A DNA stretch of 38,076 nucleotides from Candidatus Sysuimicrobiota bacterium CSP1-3. Its GTDB lineage: Bacteria; Sysuimicrobiota; Sysuimicrobiia; Sysuimicrobiales; Humicultoraceae. This document shows positions 23,452 through 32,759 of the stretch, piece by piece. The stretch lies in NCBI GenBank assembly GCA_001443485.1, contig LDXQ01000019.1, positions 1-38,076 on the forward strand, read 5' to 3'. The position numbers were made by a program, and so were the translations under genes. Numbering within the stretch: position 1 is the stretch's first letter; the number at the start of each line of letters is the position of its first letter. Below the pieces are notes generated by a model. The model was not told where the DNA came from. It saw nothing but the letters and a program-made list of their open reading frames with translations, and searched no databases.

Positions 23452-24017
23452 TTCGTCTGTGGTTTGAGCGCTGCGAGTTCGGCGCGCAGCCGGGCGATTG
23501 TCTCCTCATAGCCTTCCAGGATCCGCGCCTGCCGCTGGGAGCGCATGGCCAGATACCCGGCGTAGAGAGCCACTCCCCAGAAGGTCAGGATCTTCACCGC
23601 TTCCACCGTGAGGTCGTTCCCCGGCGGCTGCCAGGAGAGCACGGCCACATAGGCCAAATTGAAGACCGTGGCCACGTAGATGGCCAGGCCCATGCCGTAG
23701 CGGATGCTGTTGCTCACCAGGACGATAAAGTAGGTGAAGTAGAAGACGCTGGCCGCGCCGCCCGTGAAGAAGACGAGGATCGAGATGAGCACCAGGTCGG
23801 TGGCCGTGGTGACGTACTTCAGCCAGCGCGGCGCCCCGGTGCGCAGAATGCGCCAGTACGTCAGGTTGAGGACGGCCAGGACGCCGGTTAGCCCCAGAAC
23901 CGTACCCCAGGACAGGGGCAGCTGCCCTTTGTCCTTCAGATAGGCGACCCCGACGAAGAGCGCCACGCCGACGATCCAGCGGACGACGACTTTGCTGCGC
24001 TCGATCTGCTGCTCCAT
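23448..24017 (-). CDS. multi-pass membrane protein resembling the sensor domain of a histidine kinase, without kinase
   Basis: 189 residues from ATG 24017; an ATG at 24077 is the alternative, with GGAGGAG directly abutting it. Several hydrophobic segments run from about residue 11 to 160 (VVVRWIVGVALFVGVAYL; TVLGLTGVLAVLNLTYWRIL; TDLVLISILVFFTGGAAS; FYFTYFIVLVSNSIRYGMG; LAIYVATVFNLAYVAVLSW; ILTFWGVALYAGYLAMR). The order, and above all the FTGGAASVFYFTYFIVL block, resembles the N-terminal membrane part of multi-pass sensor kinases. A short helical tail RQARILEGYEETIARLRAEL follows, where the dimerisation helix would begin, and then the protein stops. No HisKA or ATPase domain follows. Role unknown. 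It is co-transcribed with the 73-residue membrane gene and divergent from the epimerase gene. Confidence 0.75.
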   Translation of the reverse strand: MEQQIERSKVVVRWIVGVALFVGVAYLKDKGQLPLSWGTVLGLTGVLAVLNLTYWRILRTGAPRWLKYVTTATDLVLISILVFFTGGAASVFYFTYFIVLVSNSIRYGMGLAIYVATVFNLAYVAVLSWQPPGNDLTVEAVKILTFWGVALYAGYLAMRSQRQARILEGYEETIARLRAELAALKPQTK

Positions 24018-24143
24018 TTTCGGCAGGATCTCCCGATCGAAGACTCTACGGGGAACTCTTATGCCTGGTCCCCGCATCTCCTCCCGCTGGACGCGTCCCA
24101 CCGGCGGCAGGGTCTCTAGTGTCGTCCAAGAACTGGGTTGGCC

Positions 24144-25091
24144 GTGAGGATCCTGATCACCGGCGCGGCCGGCAACCTGGGATCTTTCACCGCCCGCTAC
24201 ATGCTCTCCGGCCCCCACGCCCTCCGCCTGATGGTTCACCGCCGGCCGCTCCCAGAGGATCTGGCGCGGGCTCCCGATGTCGCCGTCTCCCGCGGCGATC
24301 TGTCGGTTCCCGCCACGTTAACCGCGGCCTGCCGGGGTGTGGACGTGATCGTTCATTTCGCCGGGCGGCTGTTCGCGCCGCGGCCGGAGCGCTTCCTGCC
24401 GAAGACCAACCTGCAGTACGTGCAGCATCTCGTGGCGGCGGCGCAGGAGGCCGGTGTGCGAAAGTTCATCCTGATCAGCTTCCCGCATGTCGAGGGCGAA
24501 TCGACGCCCACTCGTCCGGCGGCCGGCCTGCTGGACGGGCGGCCGGCGTCGGTGCATGCGCGCACGCGCCTCGCCGCAGAGCGGCACCTCTTTGGGGCCT
24601 GCGGCGGAACCCCGATGGTCCCCATCTCCCTACGCGCGGGGATGATCTACGGCCGTGGCGTCCTGCTGATCGAGGCGGGCCGCTGGCTCCTCCGGCGCCG
24701 TCTGCTGGCGGTGTGGCCGGAGCCGACCTGGATCCACCTGCTGGCCCTGCCAGACTTTCTGGCCTGTGTGGTTGCGGCGATCGAGGGGACGCCTGCGGCC
24801 GGGATCTATAACCTCGGCGATGACCAACCGCTGACGCTGCAGGAGTTCCTGGGCCGGATCGCCGCGCACTGGGGATTTGCGCGGCCGTGGCGGTTCCCCC
24901 GCCGGTCCTTCTATCTGGTCGCCTCGGCCGTGGAGGCGTTCGCCGCCATCTGCCGCACGGCTGCGCCGCTGACGCGCGATTTCATCCGCATCGGCATGGC
25001 TTCATACGTGATGGACACGACGCGGATGAAGCGCGAGCTCCGGCCGCGACTCGCTTATCCCACACTGACCGAGGGACTCGCCCTCCTATAG
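24144..25091 (+). CDS. NAD(P)-dependent epimerase/dehydratase (extended SDR) family protein
   Basis: Rossmann-fold sugar-nucleotide or related oxidoreductase. GTG at 24144 gives the standard start MRILITGAAGNLGSFTARYM; a TTG at 24138 is two codons earlier. 315 residues with the TGAAGNLG cofactor loop, GDLSVPATLTAACRGVDVIVHFAG, ISFPHVEGES at the catalytic Ser position, and a long C-terminal domain (GIYNLGDDQPLTLQEFLGRIA). The usual YxxxK pair is not present in its ordinary place: the region after ISFPHVEGE reads SVHARTRLAAERHL, so Tyr seems to be replaced. This weakens an epimerase assignment, and it could be an atypical reductase or a binding protein. Substrate unknown. Confidence 0.85.
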   Translation: MRILITGAAGNLGSFTARYMLSGPHALRLMVHRRPLPEDLARAPDVAVSRGDLSVPATLTAACRGVDVIVHFAGRLFAPRPERFLPKTNLQYVQHLVAAAQEAGVRKFILISFPHVEGESTPTRPAAGLLDGRPASVHARTRLAAERHLFGACGGTPMVPISLRAGMIYGRGVLLIEAGRWLLRRRLLAVWPEPTWIHLLALPDFLACVVAAIEGTPAAGIYNLGDDQPLTLQEFLGRIAAHWGFARPWRFPRRSFYLVASAVEAFAAICRTAAPLTRDFIRIGMASYVMDTTRMKRELRPRLAYPTLTEGLALL

Positions 25092-25306
25092 TCGGGGGCA
25101 AATCGTGTGTGTCGGGTTGGCCGCGGAGGGGCTGCCCATCGGGAGTTGGGATAGACCGTGCCGCGGATCGGATACCGCCGAAACGTTTGCCGGGTCGACG
25201 ATGATGCCCGAACTCGGTCCGGACCGAGTAGCAGGTAGGAGTCTGATGAAGTTCGCGCCAACGAGACCCGCATACAACAGCACTCGGTCAAGTATGAGAT
25301 CGGTCA
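25092..25306. other. 215-base convergent gap with a perfect 18-base palindrome
   Basis: Lies between two converging genes and is less GC-rich than both. The palindrome ACTCGGTCCGGACCGAGT spans 25212-25229, and its half ACTCGGTC recurs near 25271. There is no T-run on either side, so an intrinsic terminator is not supported. A 73-codon frame on the minus strand (25307 to 25086) starts as TAATG on the VOC stop and fills the gap, but it has mixed codon third positions and no known motif; I do not call it as a gene. Confidence 0.5.
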
Positions 25307-25711
25307 TTAGGACGAGTTGCGAGCGACTATTAGCGCGGCCCCAGCCACCTCGATGAGATTTCCGTCAGGATCGCGCAAGTAGATGGATTCCAGCGGGCCG
25401 GCGGCGCCCGTGCGGCCCACCGGTCCCTCGATGATGTCCACGCCGCAGGATGTGATGTGCGCGATCACCTCCGCCAGCGGTCGGTCGGTGAGCAGGCAGA
25501 AGTCCGTCGACCCCGGGACGGGACGCTGCGCGTGCGGCGCCAACTCCTGTCCCGCCTGGTGCAGGTTGATCTTCTGGCGGCCGAAGTGCAGCGCCCGCCG
25601 ACCCTCGCTGAAGGCGACGACCTGCGTGCCGAGGACCCGCTCGTAAAATCGGCACGTCGCCTCCACGTCGCGCACGGTCAGGACGAAATGGTCGATCGTG
25701 CTGACCTTCAC
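25307..25711 (-). CDS. VOC-superfamily (glyoxalase/bleomycin-resistance fold) protein
   Basis: 134 residues from GTG 25711, which overlaps the stop of the upstream carboxylesterase gene (GTGA). Two beta-alpha-beta-beta-beta modules: STIDHFVLTVRDVEATCRFYERVLG, LHFGRQKINLHQAG, DFCLLTDRPLAEVIAHITSCG, IYLRDPDGNLIEVA. Putative metal ligands are His8 in DHF, a His in the NLHQ strand, and Glu in NLIEVA. Relatives are annotated as glyoxalase-like or biphenyl-dioxygenase-like; the substrate cannot be told from sequence. The ATG-less longer frame to 25891 is antisense coding noise. Confidence 0.9.
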   Translation of the reverse strand: MKVSTIDHFVLTVRDVEATCRFYERVLGTQVVAFSEGRRALHFGRQKINLHQAGQELAPHAQRPVPGSTDFCLLTDRPLAEVIAHITSCGVDIIEGPVGRTGAAGPLESIYLRDPDGNLIEVAGAALIVARNSS

Positions 25712-26499
25712 GGCTGCTGCTCCGGCACCTGCAGGTGGCTGCGGAGGAAACCGCGCACCGCGTCGTAGAGGATCCGCCGGTCCCGATCGAGCGTGGCGAC
25801 GTGCCCTGAGCGCGGCAGCCAGAGCAGCGATGCCGGCGCCGCGCGGGCTAGAGCGACGATCCGCGGGCCGCTGTCGCGCGGAATCACCCAATCGCGGCGG
25901 CCCTGCACGATCAGGAGCGGCATGCGCAGGCGCGGCAGCATCTCGCGCGTCGCCAGCAGGAGGCGGTCCACTTCGCTCGTCAGGCCGACGGGGATGCGAT
26001 TGTACGGTGAGAGGTAACTGCGCATCTCCCGCCCTCCCGGGCTCAGGCGAAAGAGCACCGGCAGGTGCGGCAACATGCGCGACGCCGCCCGCGACGCGGT
26101 GGCCAGCAGCGGCCGCACCCGAATGGGCGTGTTGATGGCGACGACGGCCGCCGGCTCCTCCGTCACTGCCAGGTACAGCCCGAGCGCCCCACCCATGGAG
26201 AGCCCGACGACGGCGACGTGCGAGCAGCGCCGCCGGAGATCCTGGTAGGCCTCGCGTCCGGAGGCCACCCAGTCCTGCCAGGTCGTCCCCGCGAGCTCAT
26301 CCGGAGAGGTCCCGTGGCCGGCGAGGCGCGCCACAGAGACGGTCCAGCCCTCCTCCGCGAGCGCCTCCGCCAGCGGGACCATCTCCAGCGGTGACCCGGA
26401 GAACCCGTGGAAGAGCAGGCAGCCCGCCGGCCCGCCGGGGATCAGGCGGCCAGCCGGCTCAAGGGACTCACGATGGCTGCGAACGGCGGACCTCAGCAA
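25708..26499 (-). CDS. alpha/beta-hydrolase, carboxylesterase (Est30-like)
   Basis: 263-residue serine hydrolase resembling thermophilic carboxylesterase Est30 and monoacylglycerol lipases. Oxyanion block LLFHGFSGSPLEMVPLAEAL, nucleophile Ser101 in VVGLSMGGALGLYLA, acid Asp203 in IVQGRRDWVIP, base His233 in LPRSGHVATLDRD, so the triad is complete. No signal peptide. The start appears to be TTG at 26499, 3 bases after the ABC ATPase stop; there is no better start close by, so its exact position is uncertain. Physiological substrate unknown. Confidence 0.9.
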   Translation of the reverse strand: MLRSAVRSHRESLEPAGRLIPGGPAGCLLFHGFSGSPLEMVPLAEALAEEGWTVSVARLAGHGTSPDELAGTTWQDWVASGREAYQDLRRRCSHVAVVGLSMGGALGLYLAVTEEPAAVVAINTPIRVRPLLATASRAASRMLPHLPVLFRLSPGGREMRSYLSPYNRIPVGLTSEVDRLLLATREMLPRLRMPLLIVQGRRDWVIPRDSGPRIVALARAAPASLLWLPRSGHVATLDRDRRILYDAVRGFLRSHLQVPEQQP

Positions 26500-26502
26500 A
26501 CC

Positions 26503-27603
<1,101 letters not shown>

Positions 27604-27707
27604 GCCGTCGTCACCTCACCCCGCAGCTGATCCGGACCCCGTTACGCCGCCCTTCCATTATTGAAGCACGCCCCGGCCCGGTACCACTCATTTCGGCGCG
27701 CCGGCGC

Positions 27708-28778
27708 TTACCTCCCCTCCGCCGGAAGTCGCAGCCGCCGCTTGACCTCGTCGATGGGCGGGACGGGCGTGGGATCGACCCCCCGCAGCAGGGCGACGTA
27801 GACGCTGACGAAATCCCCGAAGAGGACCAGTGAAAGCAGGCGGGCCAGGCGGGCAGAACCGCGCGCCGTGACGTCGCTGACCGACGCGGCGGACCGGAAG
27901 GACACCTCTCGCGTGGCCGCGATCCGGCGGGCGACCGCAGCATCTTCGGCGGGTTCCCCCAGCAGGACGACGGCCAGCCGCGCAGCCGTGGTGCCATCCT
28001 CCCAGCCCACGGCCTCATTGTGATTCAGTTCGGGGAAGGCGTGCCAGAGTGCCAGCACCTTGCCGTTCTCGTTGAGCTGGCTCTTCCAGCGGTAGGCCGC
28101 GGCGGCCAGGTCGGGCGATGACGCGTACACTGCCGGCATATGACCGAACAGCCGCTCCGCCAGCTGCTTGGCCGGGTTGCGCTCGCGGGGGCTCTGCGGC
28201 CCGAGTTCGGCGACCATCGCCCGCAGCGCATCCCGTGCTTCCGCCCACTCGCCGGAGAGTTCCCCCATGTGCGTCAGACGGCGCAAGGCGTTGACCATCG
28301 GCAGGAACAGATAAGGAAGCGCCGCCCGCGGCGGCATTCCCGGCGGAACCTGCACGCGGGGATCGCCGTGCGCCGTGGCCAGCCCGTGCAGGACGCCGCC
28401 CGAGGTGATGACGATCGTCGGGGCGCCGGCCTGCTTCGCCGCGGTATAGGCGTTGATGGTCTCCTCGGTGTTGCCCGAGTAGGAGCAGGCGAAGACCAGC
28501 GTCTGCGGCCCGACGAACGCGGGCAGGCCGCGGTCCTTGACGACAACCACCGGGACGGGAAAGACCGGCCGCAGCAGTGCCGCCAGCAGGTCCCCGCCCA
28601 CCCCGGACCCGCCCATGCCCAGGACGGCGATCGCCGTGTACTCGCCGGAGGGCGGCAGGCGCAGCCGCATCGCCGTCTGCCAGGCCTCTTCGCCCATTTC
28701 GGGGAAGCGGACGACTAGATCGATCATCCGTTGGGGATCAAGACGCTGGTAGGTCTGTGGGTCGTCGAGGGGATGCAC
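27708..28778 (-). CDS. bifunctional phosphoglucose/phosphomannose isomerase
   Basis: Interconverts glucose-6-P, fructose-6-P and mannose-6-P. 356 residues of the PGI/PMI family known from archaea and thermophilic bacteria: LDDPQTYQRLDPQRMIDLVV at the start, VLGMGGSGVGGDLL (first SIS), FACSYSGNTEETINAY (sugar-phosphate loop), AYRWKSQLNENGKVLALW, and ELNHNEAVGWED with the catalytic His. GTG at 28778 was chosen because the first residues match the family. A TATAAT on this strand (28791-28786) ends 7 bases before the GTG, so the mRNA is probably leaderless. It shares an 18-base intergenic space with the divergent glucan operon. Confidence 0.95.
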   Translation of the reverse strand: MHPLDDPQTYQRLDPQRMIDLVVRFPEMGEEAWQTAMRLRLPPSGEYTAIAVLGMGGSGVGGDLLAALLRPVFPVPVVVVKDRGLPAFVGPQTLVFACSYSGNTEETINAYTAAKQAGAPTIVITSGGVLHGLATAHGDPRVQVPPGMPPRAALPYLFLPMVNALRRLTHMGELSGEWAEARDALRAMVAELGPQSPRERNPAKQLAERLFGHMPAVYASSPDLAAAAYRWKSQLNENGKVLALWHAFPELNHNEAVGWEDGTTAARLAVVLLGEPAEDAAVARRIAATREVSFRSAASVSDVTARGSARLARLLSLVLFGDFVSVYVALLRGVDPTPVPPIDEVKRRLRLPAEGR

Positions 28779-28784
28779 GACAGG

Positions 28785-28790
28785 TATTAT
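28785..28790 (+). promoter_or_regulatory. -10 element of the glucan operon (leaderless start)
   Basis: TATTAT on the plus strand; the predicted start coincides with the A of the ATG at 28797. It overlaps the opposite-strand TATAAT by five bases. No consensus -35 on this strand. Confidence 0.5.
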
Positions 28791-28791
28791 A
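28786..28791 (-). promoter_or_regulatory. -10 element of the PGI/PMI gene (leaderless start)
   Basis: Minus strand TATAAT followed by ACCTGTC and the GTG start, so transcription should begin at or one base before the start codon. TTCCTT about 17 bases upstream is a weak -35 and lies inside the divergent gene. Confidence 0.6.
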
Positions 28792-28796
28792 AGGGC

Positions 28797-29087
28797 ATGT
28801 TGAGTGGAAGGAACATCCGCCGCCTGCTCGAACTGCGCGAGCGCATCCGGAACGAGGTGCTCGCGCTCCCCCTCAGCCAGCAGCGGCAGTTGTTGCGCCT
28901 GATGGAGACGGCCCGGCGCGAGCGCCTTCCCGGACCGCGCGATCCGTTGCGCGAGCTGGCGGCCGGCGAGGTGCTGCGGGAGATCAAGTGGCTCAGCGGC
29001 ACGCTCTCCCTCGAGGAGGCCGAGGCGGCCGCGCGCGCGCTGGACCGCTTCCGGCAGCTACCGCGGCGCCGCGCCGCGCGGCGATGA
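28797..29087 (+). CDS. small helical protein of unknown function, first gene of the glucan operon
   Basis: 96 residues from ATG 28797 (MLSGRNIRRLLELRERIRNE). Predicted to be nearly all helix, rich in Arg, Leu and Glu, with heptad-like stretches (NIRRLLELRERIRNEVLALP, QQRQLLRLMETARRE, LEEAEAAARALDRFRQL) and a basic tail RRRAARR. No cysteines or known motif. The longer frame from 28731 would overlap the divergent PGI/PMI start and is rejected. GC-rich third positions, a promoter next to the start and a 7-base gap to the next gene support a real gene. A DNA-binding or scaffold role is possible but only guessed. Confidence 0.7.
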   Translation: MLSGRNIRRLLELRERIRNEVLALPLSQQRQLLRLMETARRERLPGPRDPLRELAAGEVLREIKWLSGTLSLEEAEAAARALDRFRQLPRRRAARR

Positions 29088-29094
29088 CCCCGGC

Positions 29095-30018
29095 GTGAAG
29101 ATCCTCGTCACCGGAGGCGCGGGCTTCATCGGCTCGCACGTCGTCGACGCCTACGTGGCGGGGGGGCACGACGTCGCGGTCGTAGACACCCTGCAGACGG
29201 GCCGCGAGGCTTCCGTTCACCCACAGGCGCGACTCTACCGCGTGGACGTCGCATCTCCAGAACTGGCGGATGTCTTCGCGCGGGAGCGCCCCGAGGTCGT
29301 GAACCACCACGCGGCGCAGGCGTCCGTGGCGGTCTCGGTCAAGGAGCCGCTGGAGGACGCCCGGGTGAACGCGCTCGGGACCCTCAATATCCTGAATCAG
29401 GCCGTCCGCACGGGAGTGCGCAAGGTGATCTTCGCCTCGACGGGCGGCGCCCTCTACGGCGAGCCGGAGGGCATGCCTGTGCGCGAAGATCATCCTGTCC
29501 GGCCGCTCAGCCCGTACGGCGCCTCGAAGTACGCAGGCGAGATCTACGTCAACTTATACGGCCGGCTGCACGGTCTCTCGTTCTTCATCCTGCGCTACGC
29601 CAACGTCTACGGGCCGCGCCAGGACCCGTACGGCGAGGCCGGCGTCGTGGCCATCTTCACCGCGGCGATGCTGGGCGGGCGGACACCCGTGATCTTCGGT
29701 GCCGGCACGCAGACGCGCGACTTCGTCTACGTGGAGGACGTGGCGCGGGCCAACCTCCTGGCCACCGCCCACGTCGGCGACGGTGTGGCGCACGTTTCCA
29801 CCGGGATCGAGACGACCGTAAACGACATCTACCGCCTGCTGGCCGAAGCGACCGGCGAGGGCGGCGCCCCGGAGTACGGGCCGCCCCGCGAGGGAGACGT
29901 CTACCGGATCGCCCTCGATCCGGCGCTGGCCGCGCGCACGCTGGCGTGGCGGCCGCGCGTCGGGCTGGAGGAGGGGCTCCGCCGTACGGTGGAGTGGTTC
30001 CGCGTATCGGCACCCTGA
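29095..30018 (+). CDS. galE: NAD-dependent epimerase, UDP-glucose 4-epimerase-like
   Basis: Extended SDR acting on a UDP-sugar, probably interconverting UDP-glucose and UDP-galactose. 307 residues. Cofactor loop TGGAGFIGSH, Asp31 after the second strand (NAD preference), NHHAAQASVAVSVKEP, Ser115/Thr116 in FASTGGALYGEPEG, catalytic Tyr141 and Lys145 in PYGASKYAGE, and RYANVYGPRQDPYGEAGVVAIF. GTG start at 29095, 7 bases after the small helical gene. Relatives also epimerise other UDP-sugars, so the substrate is not certain. Confidence 0.9.
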   Translation: MKILVTGGAGFIGSHVVDAYVAGGHDVAVVDTLQTGREASVHPQARLYRVDVASPELADVFARERPEVVNHHAAQASVAVSVKEPLEDARVNALGTLNILNQAVRTGVRKVIFASTGGALYGEPEGMPVREDHPVRPLSPYGASKYAGEIYVNLYGRLHGLSFFILRYANVYGPRQDPYGEAGVVAIFTAAMLGGRTPVIFGAGTQTRDFVYVEDVARANLLATAHVGDGVAHVSTGIETTVNDIYRLLAEATGEGGAPEYGPPREGDVYRIALDPALAARTLAWRPRVGLEEGLRRTVEWFRVSAP

Positions 30019-30614
30019 TTAGAGGACTGATCATCGGGTTCTCCATCGCCGCTCCCGTCGGGCCGATTGGCCTCCTCTGCATCCGCCGCACCCTGGCCGA
30101 CGGTCGGGTGGCCGGTTTCGTCTCTGGGTTGGGCGCGGCTACCGCAGACGGCTTCTACGGCGCGGTCGCCGCCTTCGGCCTGACCATCATCTCCCACGCC
30201 TTGATCGAAGACCGCGTCTGGCTGCGGCTCGTCGGCGGAGCGTTTCTCTGCTATCTCGGTGTGCGCACCTTCCTGGCGAAACCGGCGCCGCAGGCCGCTG
30301 CCGGCGAAGGGATGCAGCTGGCCGGCGCCTACATCTCCACGTTCCTCCTGACGCTGACGAACCCGCTGACGATTCTCTCTTTCGCCGCGGTGTTCGCCGG
30401 CCTGGGTCTGGGCAGCGCGCAGCGCGACTACGCCTCCGCGGTGGTCCTGGTCCTGGGCGTCTTCGCCGGTTCGGCGCTCTGGTGGCTCACCCTGAGCACC
30501 GGTGTGGGACTGCTGCGCACGCGGGTCGGGCCGCGCCTGCTTGTCTGGGTGAACCGCATCTCCGGGACAATCATTGCGGCCTTCGGCGTGGCGGCCCTGC
30601 TCAGTCTGCGATGA
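29994..30614 (+). CDS. LysE/RhtB-family membrane exporter
   Basis: 206-residue multi-pass protein: LIRGLIIGFSIAAPVGPIGLLCIRRTLADGR is the LysE-type first helix and loop with its APxGP motif, followed by GFVSGLGAATADGFYGAVAAFGLT, LRLVGGAFLCYLGVRTFL, ISTFLLTLTNPLTILSFAAVFAGLG and two more helices. Family members export amino acids or other small metabolites. GTG at 29994 overlaps the end of the galE-like gene by 25 bases and was chosen because it precedes the first helix. The stop overlaps the malQ start (ATGA). Its place in a carbohydrate operon is odd, and the substrate may not be an amino acid. Confidence 0.88.
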   Translation: MVPRIGTLIRGLIIGFSIAAPVGPIGLLCIRRTLADGRVAGFVSGLGAATADGFYGAVAAFGLTIISHALIEDRVWLRLVGGAFLCYLGVRTFLAKPAPQAAAGEGMQLAGAYISTFLLTLTNPLTILSFAAVFAGLGLGSAQRDYASAVVLVLGVFAGSALWWLTLSTGVGLLRTRVGPRLLVWVNRISGTIIAAFGVAALLSLR

Positions 30615-32755
30615 GCTCCGCCGCGCGGCATTCCGGGATCGCAGATCTGGGGCGGCTGGCCGCACTGTATGGGGTCCAGACGGCCTACGTTGACGTCCAT
30701 GGACAGCGCCGTCGCGCATCATCGGAGAGCCTGCTGGCGGTACTGCGTGCGTTGGGAGCGCCCCTCGATGACATGCGCGGGGTGGACGAGGCCCTGCGGG
30801 TGCGGCGGGCGGTGCACTGGCGGCAGGGGTGCGACCCGGTCGCGGTGGCATGGGGCGGTCGGGTGCCGGGCATCGACCTTCGTCTACCGGCGGGTCTGGA
30901 CCATTCCTGGACATGCCTCCTCCACCTTGAGGACGGCAAGACCGTTGGCTGGCGCGTCGATCCGGCCCGCCTGCGCGTGCAGGAGTCGGCGCAGGTCGAG
31001 GGGCGGCGGTACGTGCGCCGAGGGCTCGTCCTGCCGGGACGCCTTCCCTTCGGGTATCATCACCTGATAGTCCACGCCGGGCGGCGGAATTTCGAGACGC
31101 TGATCATCGCCGCGCCCCGCCGCGCATACTTGCCGCCGGATGCCGATTCGGCCGCGCGGACCTGGGGCGTCTTCCTGCCGCTGTATGCCCTGCGCTCGCA
31201 GCGGTCGTGGGGCAGCGGCGACTTCTCCGATCTGGAGAAGCTGATGGCCTGGGTGGGCGACCTGGGGGGCGGCGTGGTCGCCACGCTGCCGCTGCTGGCC
31301 GCGTTTCTTGAGGAGCCTCTCGAACCCAGTCCGTACGTCCCGGTCAGCCGGCTCTTCTGGAACGAGTTCTACCTGGACGTGACGCGCAATCCCGATCTGG
31401 AGCGGTGTCCCGAGGCGCGGGCGCTGCTTGAGTCCGCGGCACTGCGCGGTGAGATCGCGGCACTCCGGGCTGCTCCGCTTGTCGACTACCGCCGCACGAT
31501 GCGCGCGAAGCGGCAGGTGCTGGACACTCTGGCGCGATGTTTCTTCCGCGAACCCTCCGCCGGGCGGGACGCCTTCTTCCAGTTCGTCGCCGCCCGCCCC
31601 GCGCTGGAGGACTACGCCCGTTTCCGCGCCGCCGGCGAACGCCTGCGCACGCCCTGGCCGACCTGGCCGGCGCGGCTGCGCGCGGGGCAGGTGCGGGAGG
31701 GTGATTACGACGAAGCGGCGCGGCGCTACCACCTGTACGTGCAGTGGCTGGCCCACGAGCACCTGCGCACGCTCGCCGAGAAGGCCCGCCGGCGCGGGCC
31801 GGGGCTCTATCTCGACCTGCCACTAGGGGTCCATCCGGCCGGCTATGATGTCTGGCGCGAGCGCGAGGTGTTTGTGCGGGAGGCATCCGGCGGCGCGCCG
31901 CCGGATGCCTTCTTCACCAAAGGACAGGCATGGGGTTTCCCCCCACTCCACCCCGAGCGGCTGCGGGCGCAGCGCCACCGCTACTTCATCGCGGTGATCC
32001 GCCACCACCTGGCGCACGCCGGGATCCTGCGCATCGACCACGTCATGGGACTGCACCGCCTCTTCTGGGTGCCGCGGGGAATGGAGGCGCGCGACGGCGC
32101 CTACGTGACGTATCCCGTCGAGGAATTCTACGCGATCCTGACGCTGGAATCACACCGCCACCGGGCGATCATCGTCGGCGAAAACCTGGGCACCGTTCCG
32201 CCGGCCGTGCACCGGGCGATGGAGCGCCACCGGGTGCAGCGGATGTACGTCGTACAATATGAGACGAGACCGGTCACCCGCGCCGCGCTGCGTCCGGTCC
32301 CGCAGGAGGCGATGGGCGGTCTGAATACGCACGACATGCCGCCCTTTGCCGCGTTCTGGGATGGGCTGGACATTCAAGACCGGCGGGCACTGGGACTGAT
32401 GGATGCCGCGGGCGCGCGGCAGGAACGGCAGCAGCGCCGGAATCTCAAACGCGCGCTCGTCGCTTTTCTGCGGGCGCGCGGCCGGCTGGGAGCGCGGCGG
32501 GCCGGTGTGGCGGGGGTTCTGCGCGCCCTGCTGGCTTACCTGGCCGCGAGTCCGGCGCGGATCATCGTCGTCAACTTGGAGGACCTGTGGTTGGAGCGGC
32601 GGCCGCAGAACGTTCCGGGGACAGGGCTAGGGCGGCCGAACTGGCGGCGCAAGGCCCGCTACGGCTTCGCGGCGTTCACCCGGATGAAGTCTGTCCTGGC
32701 GGCGCTGGGTCTGGTGCACCGCCTGCGGGGGCAAGACAGGAGGGCGCGGGTCTAA
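30611..32755 (+). CDS. malQ: 4-alpha-glucanotransferase (GH77 amylomaltase, long form)
   Basis: Transfers maltodextrin chains between acceptors and releases glucose. The ATG at 30611 overlaps the LysE stop. 714 residues, so the long E. coli-type with an N-terminal beta-rich extension (about 1-175) before the GH77 barrel ([28 protein letters not shown]). Catalytic residues are visible: nucleophile Asp476 in [16 protein letters not shown], acid/base Glu524 in VGENLGTVP, stabiliser Asp575 in [12 protein letters not shown]. The binding block [13 protein letters not shown] is present. The gene feeds short glucans to GlgB and glucose to glucokinase. Confidence in family is high. Confidence 0.96.
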   Translation: MSSAARHSGIADLGRLAALYGVQTAYVDVHGQRRRASSESLLAVLRALGAPLDDMRGVDEALRVRRAVHWRQGCDPVAVAWGGRVPGIDLRLPAGLDHSWTCLLHLEDGKTVGWRVDPARLRVQESAQVEGRRYVRRGLVLPGRLPFGYHHLIVHAGRRNFETLIIAAPRRAYLPPDADSAARTWGVFLPLYALRSQRSWGSGDFSDLEKLMAWVGDLGGGVVATLPLLAAFLEEPLEPSPYVPVSRLFWNEFYLDVTRNPDLERCPEARALLESAALRGEIAALRAAPLVDYRRTMRAKRQVLDTLARCFFREPSAGRDAFFQFVAARPALEDYARFRAAGERLRTPWPTWPARLRAGQVREGDYDEAARRYHLYVQWLAHEHLRTLAEKARRRGPGLYLDLPLGVHPAGYDVWREREVFVREASGGAPPDAFFTKGQAWGFPPLHPERLRAQRHRYFIAVIRHHLAHAGILRIDHVMGLHRLFWVPRGMEARDGAYVTYPVEEFYAILTLESHRHRAIIVGENLGTVPPAVHRAMERHRVQRMYVVQYETRPVTRAALRPVPQEAMGGLNTHDMPPFAAFWDGLDIQDRRALGLMDAAGARQERQQRRNLKRALVAFLRARGRLGARRAGVAGVLRALLAYLAASPARIIVVNLEDLWLERRPQNVPGTGLGRPNWRRKARYGFAAFTRMKSVLAALGLVHRLRGQDRRARV

Positions 32756-32759
32756 GGCG

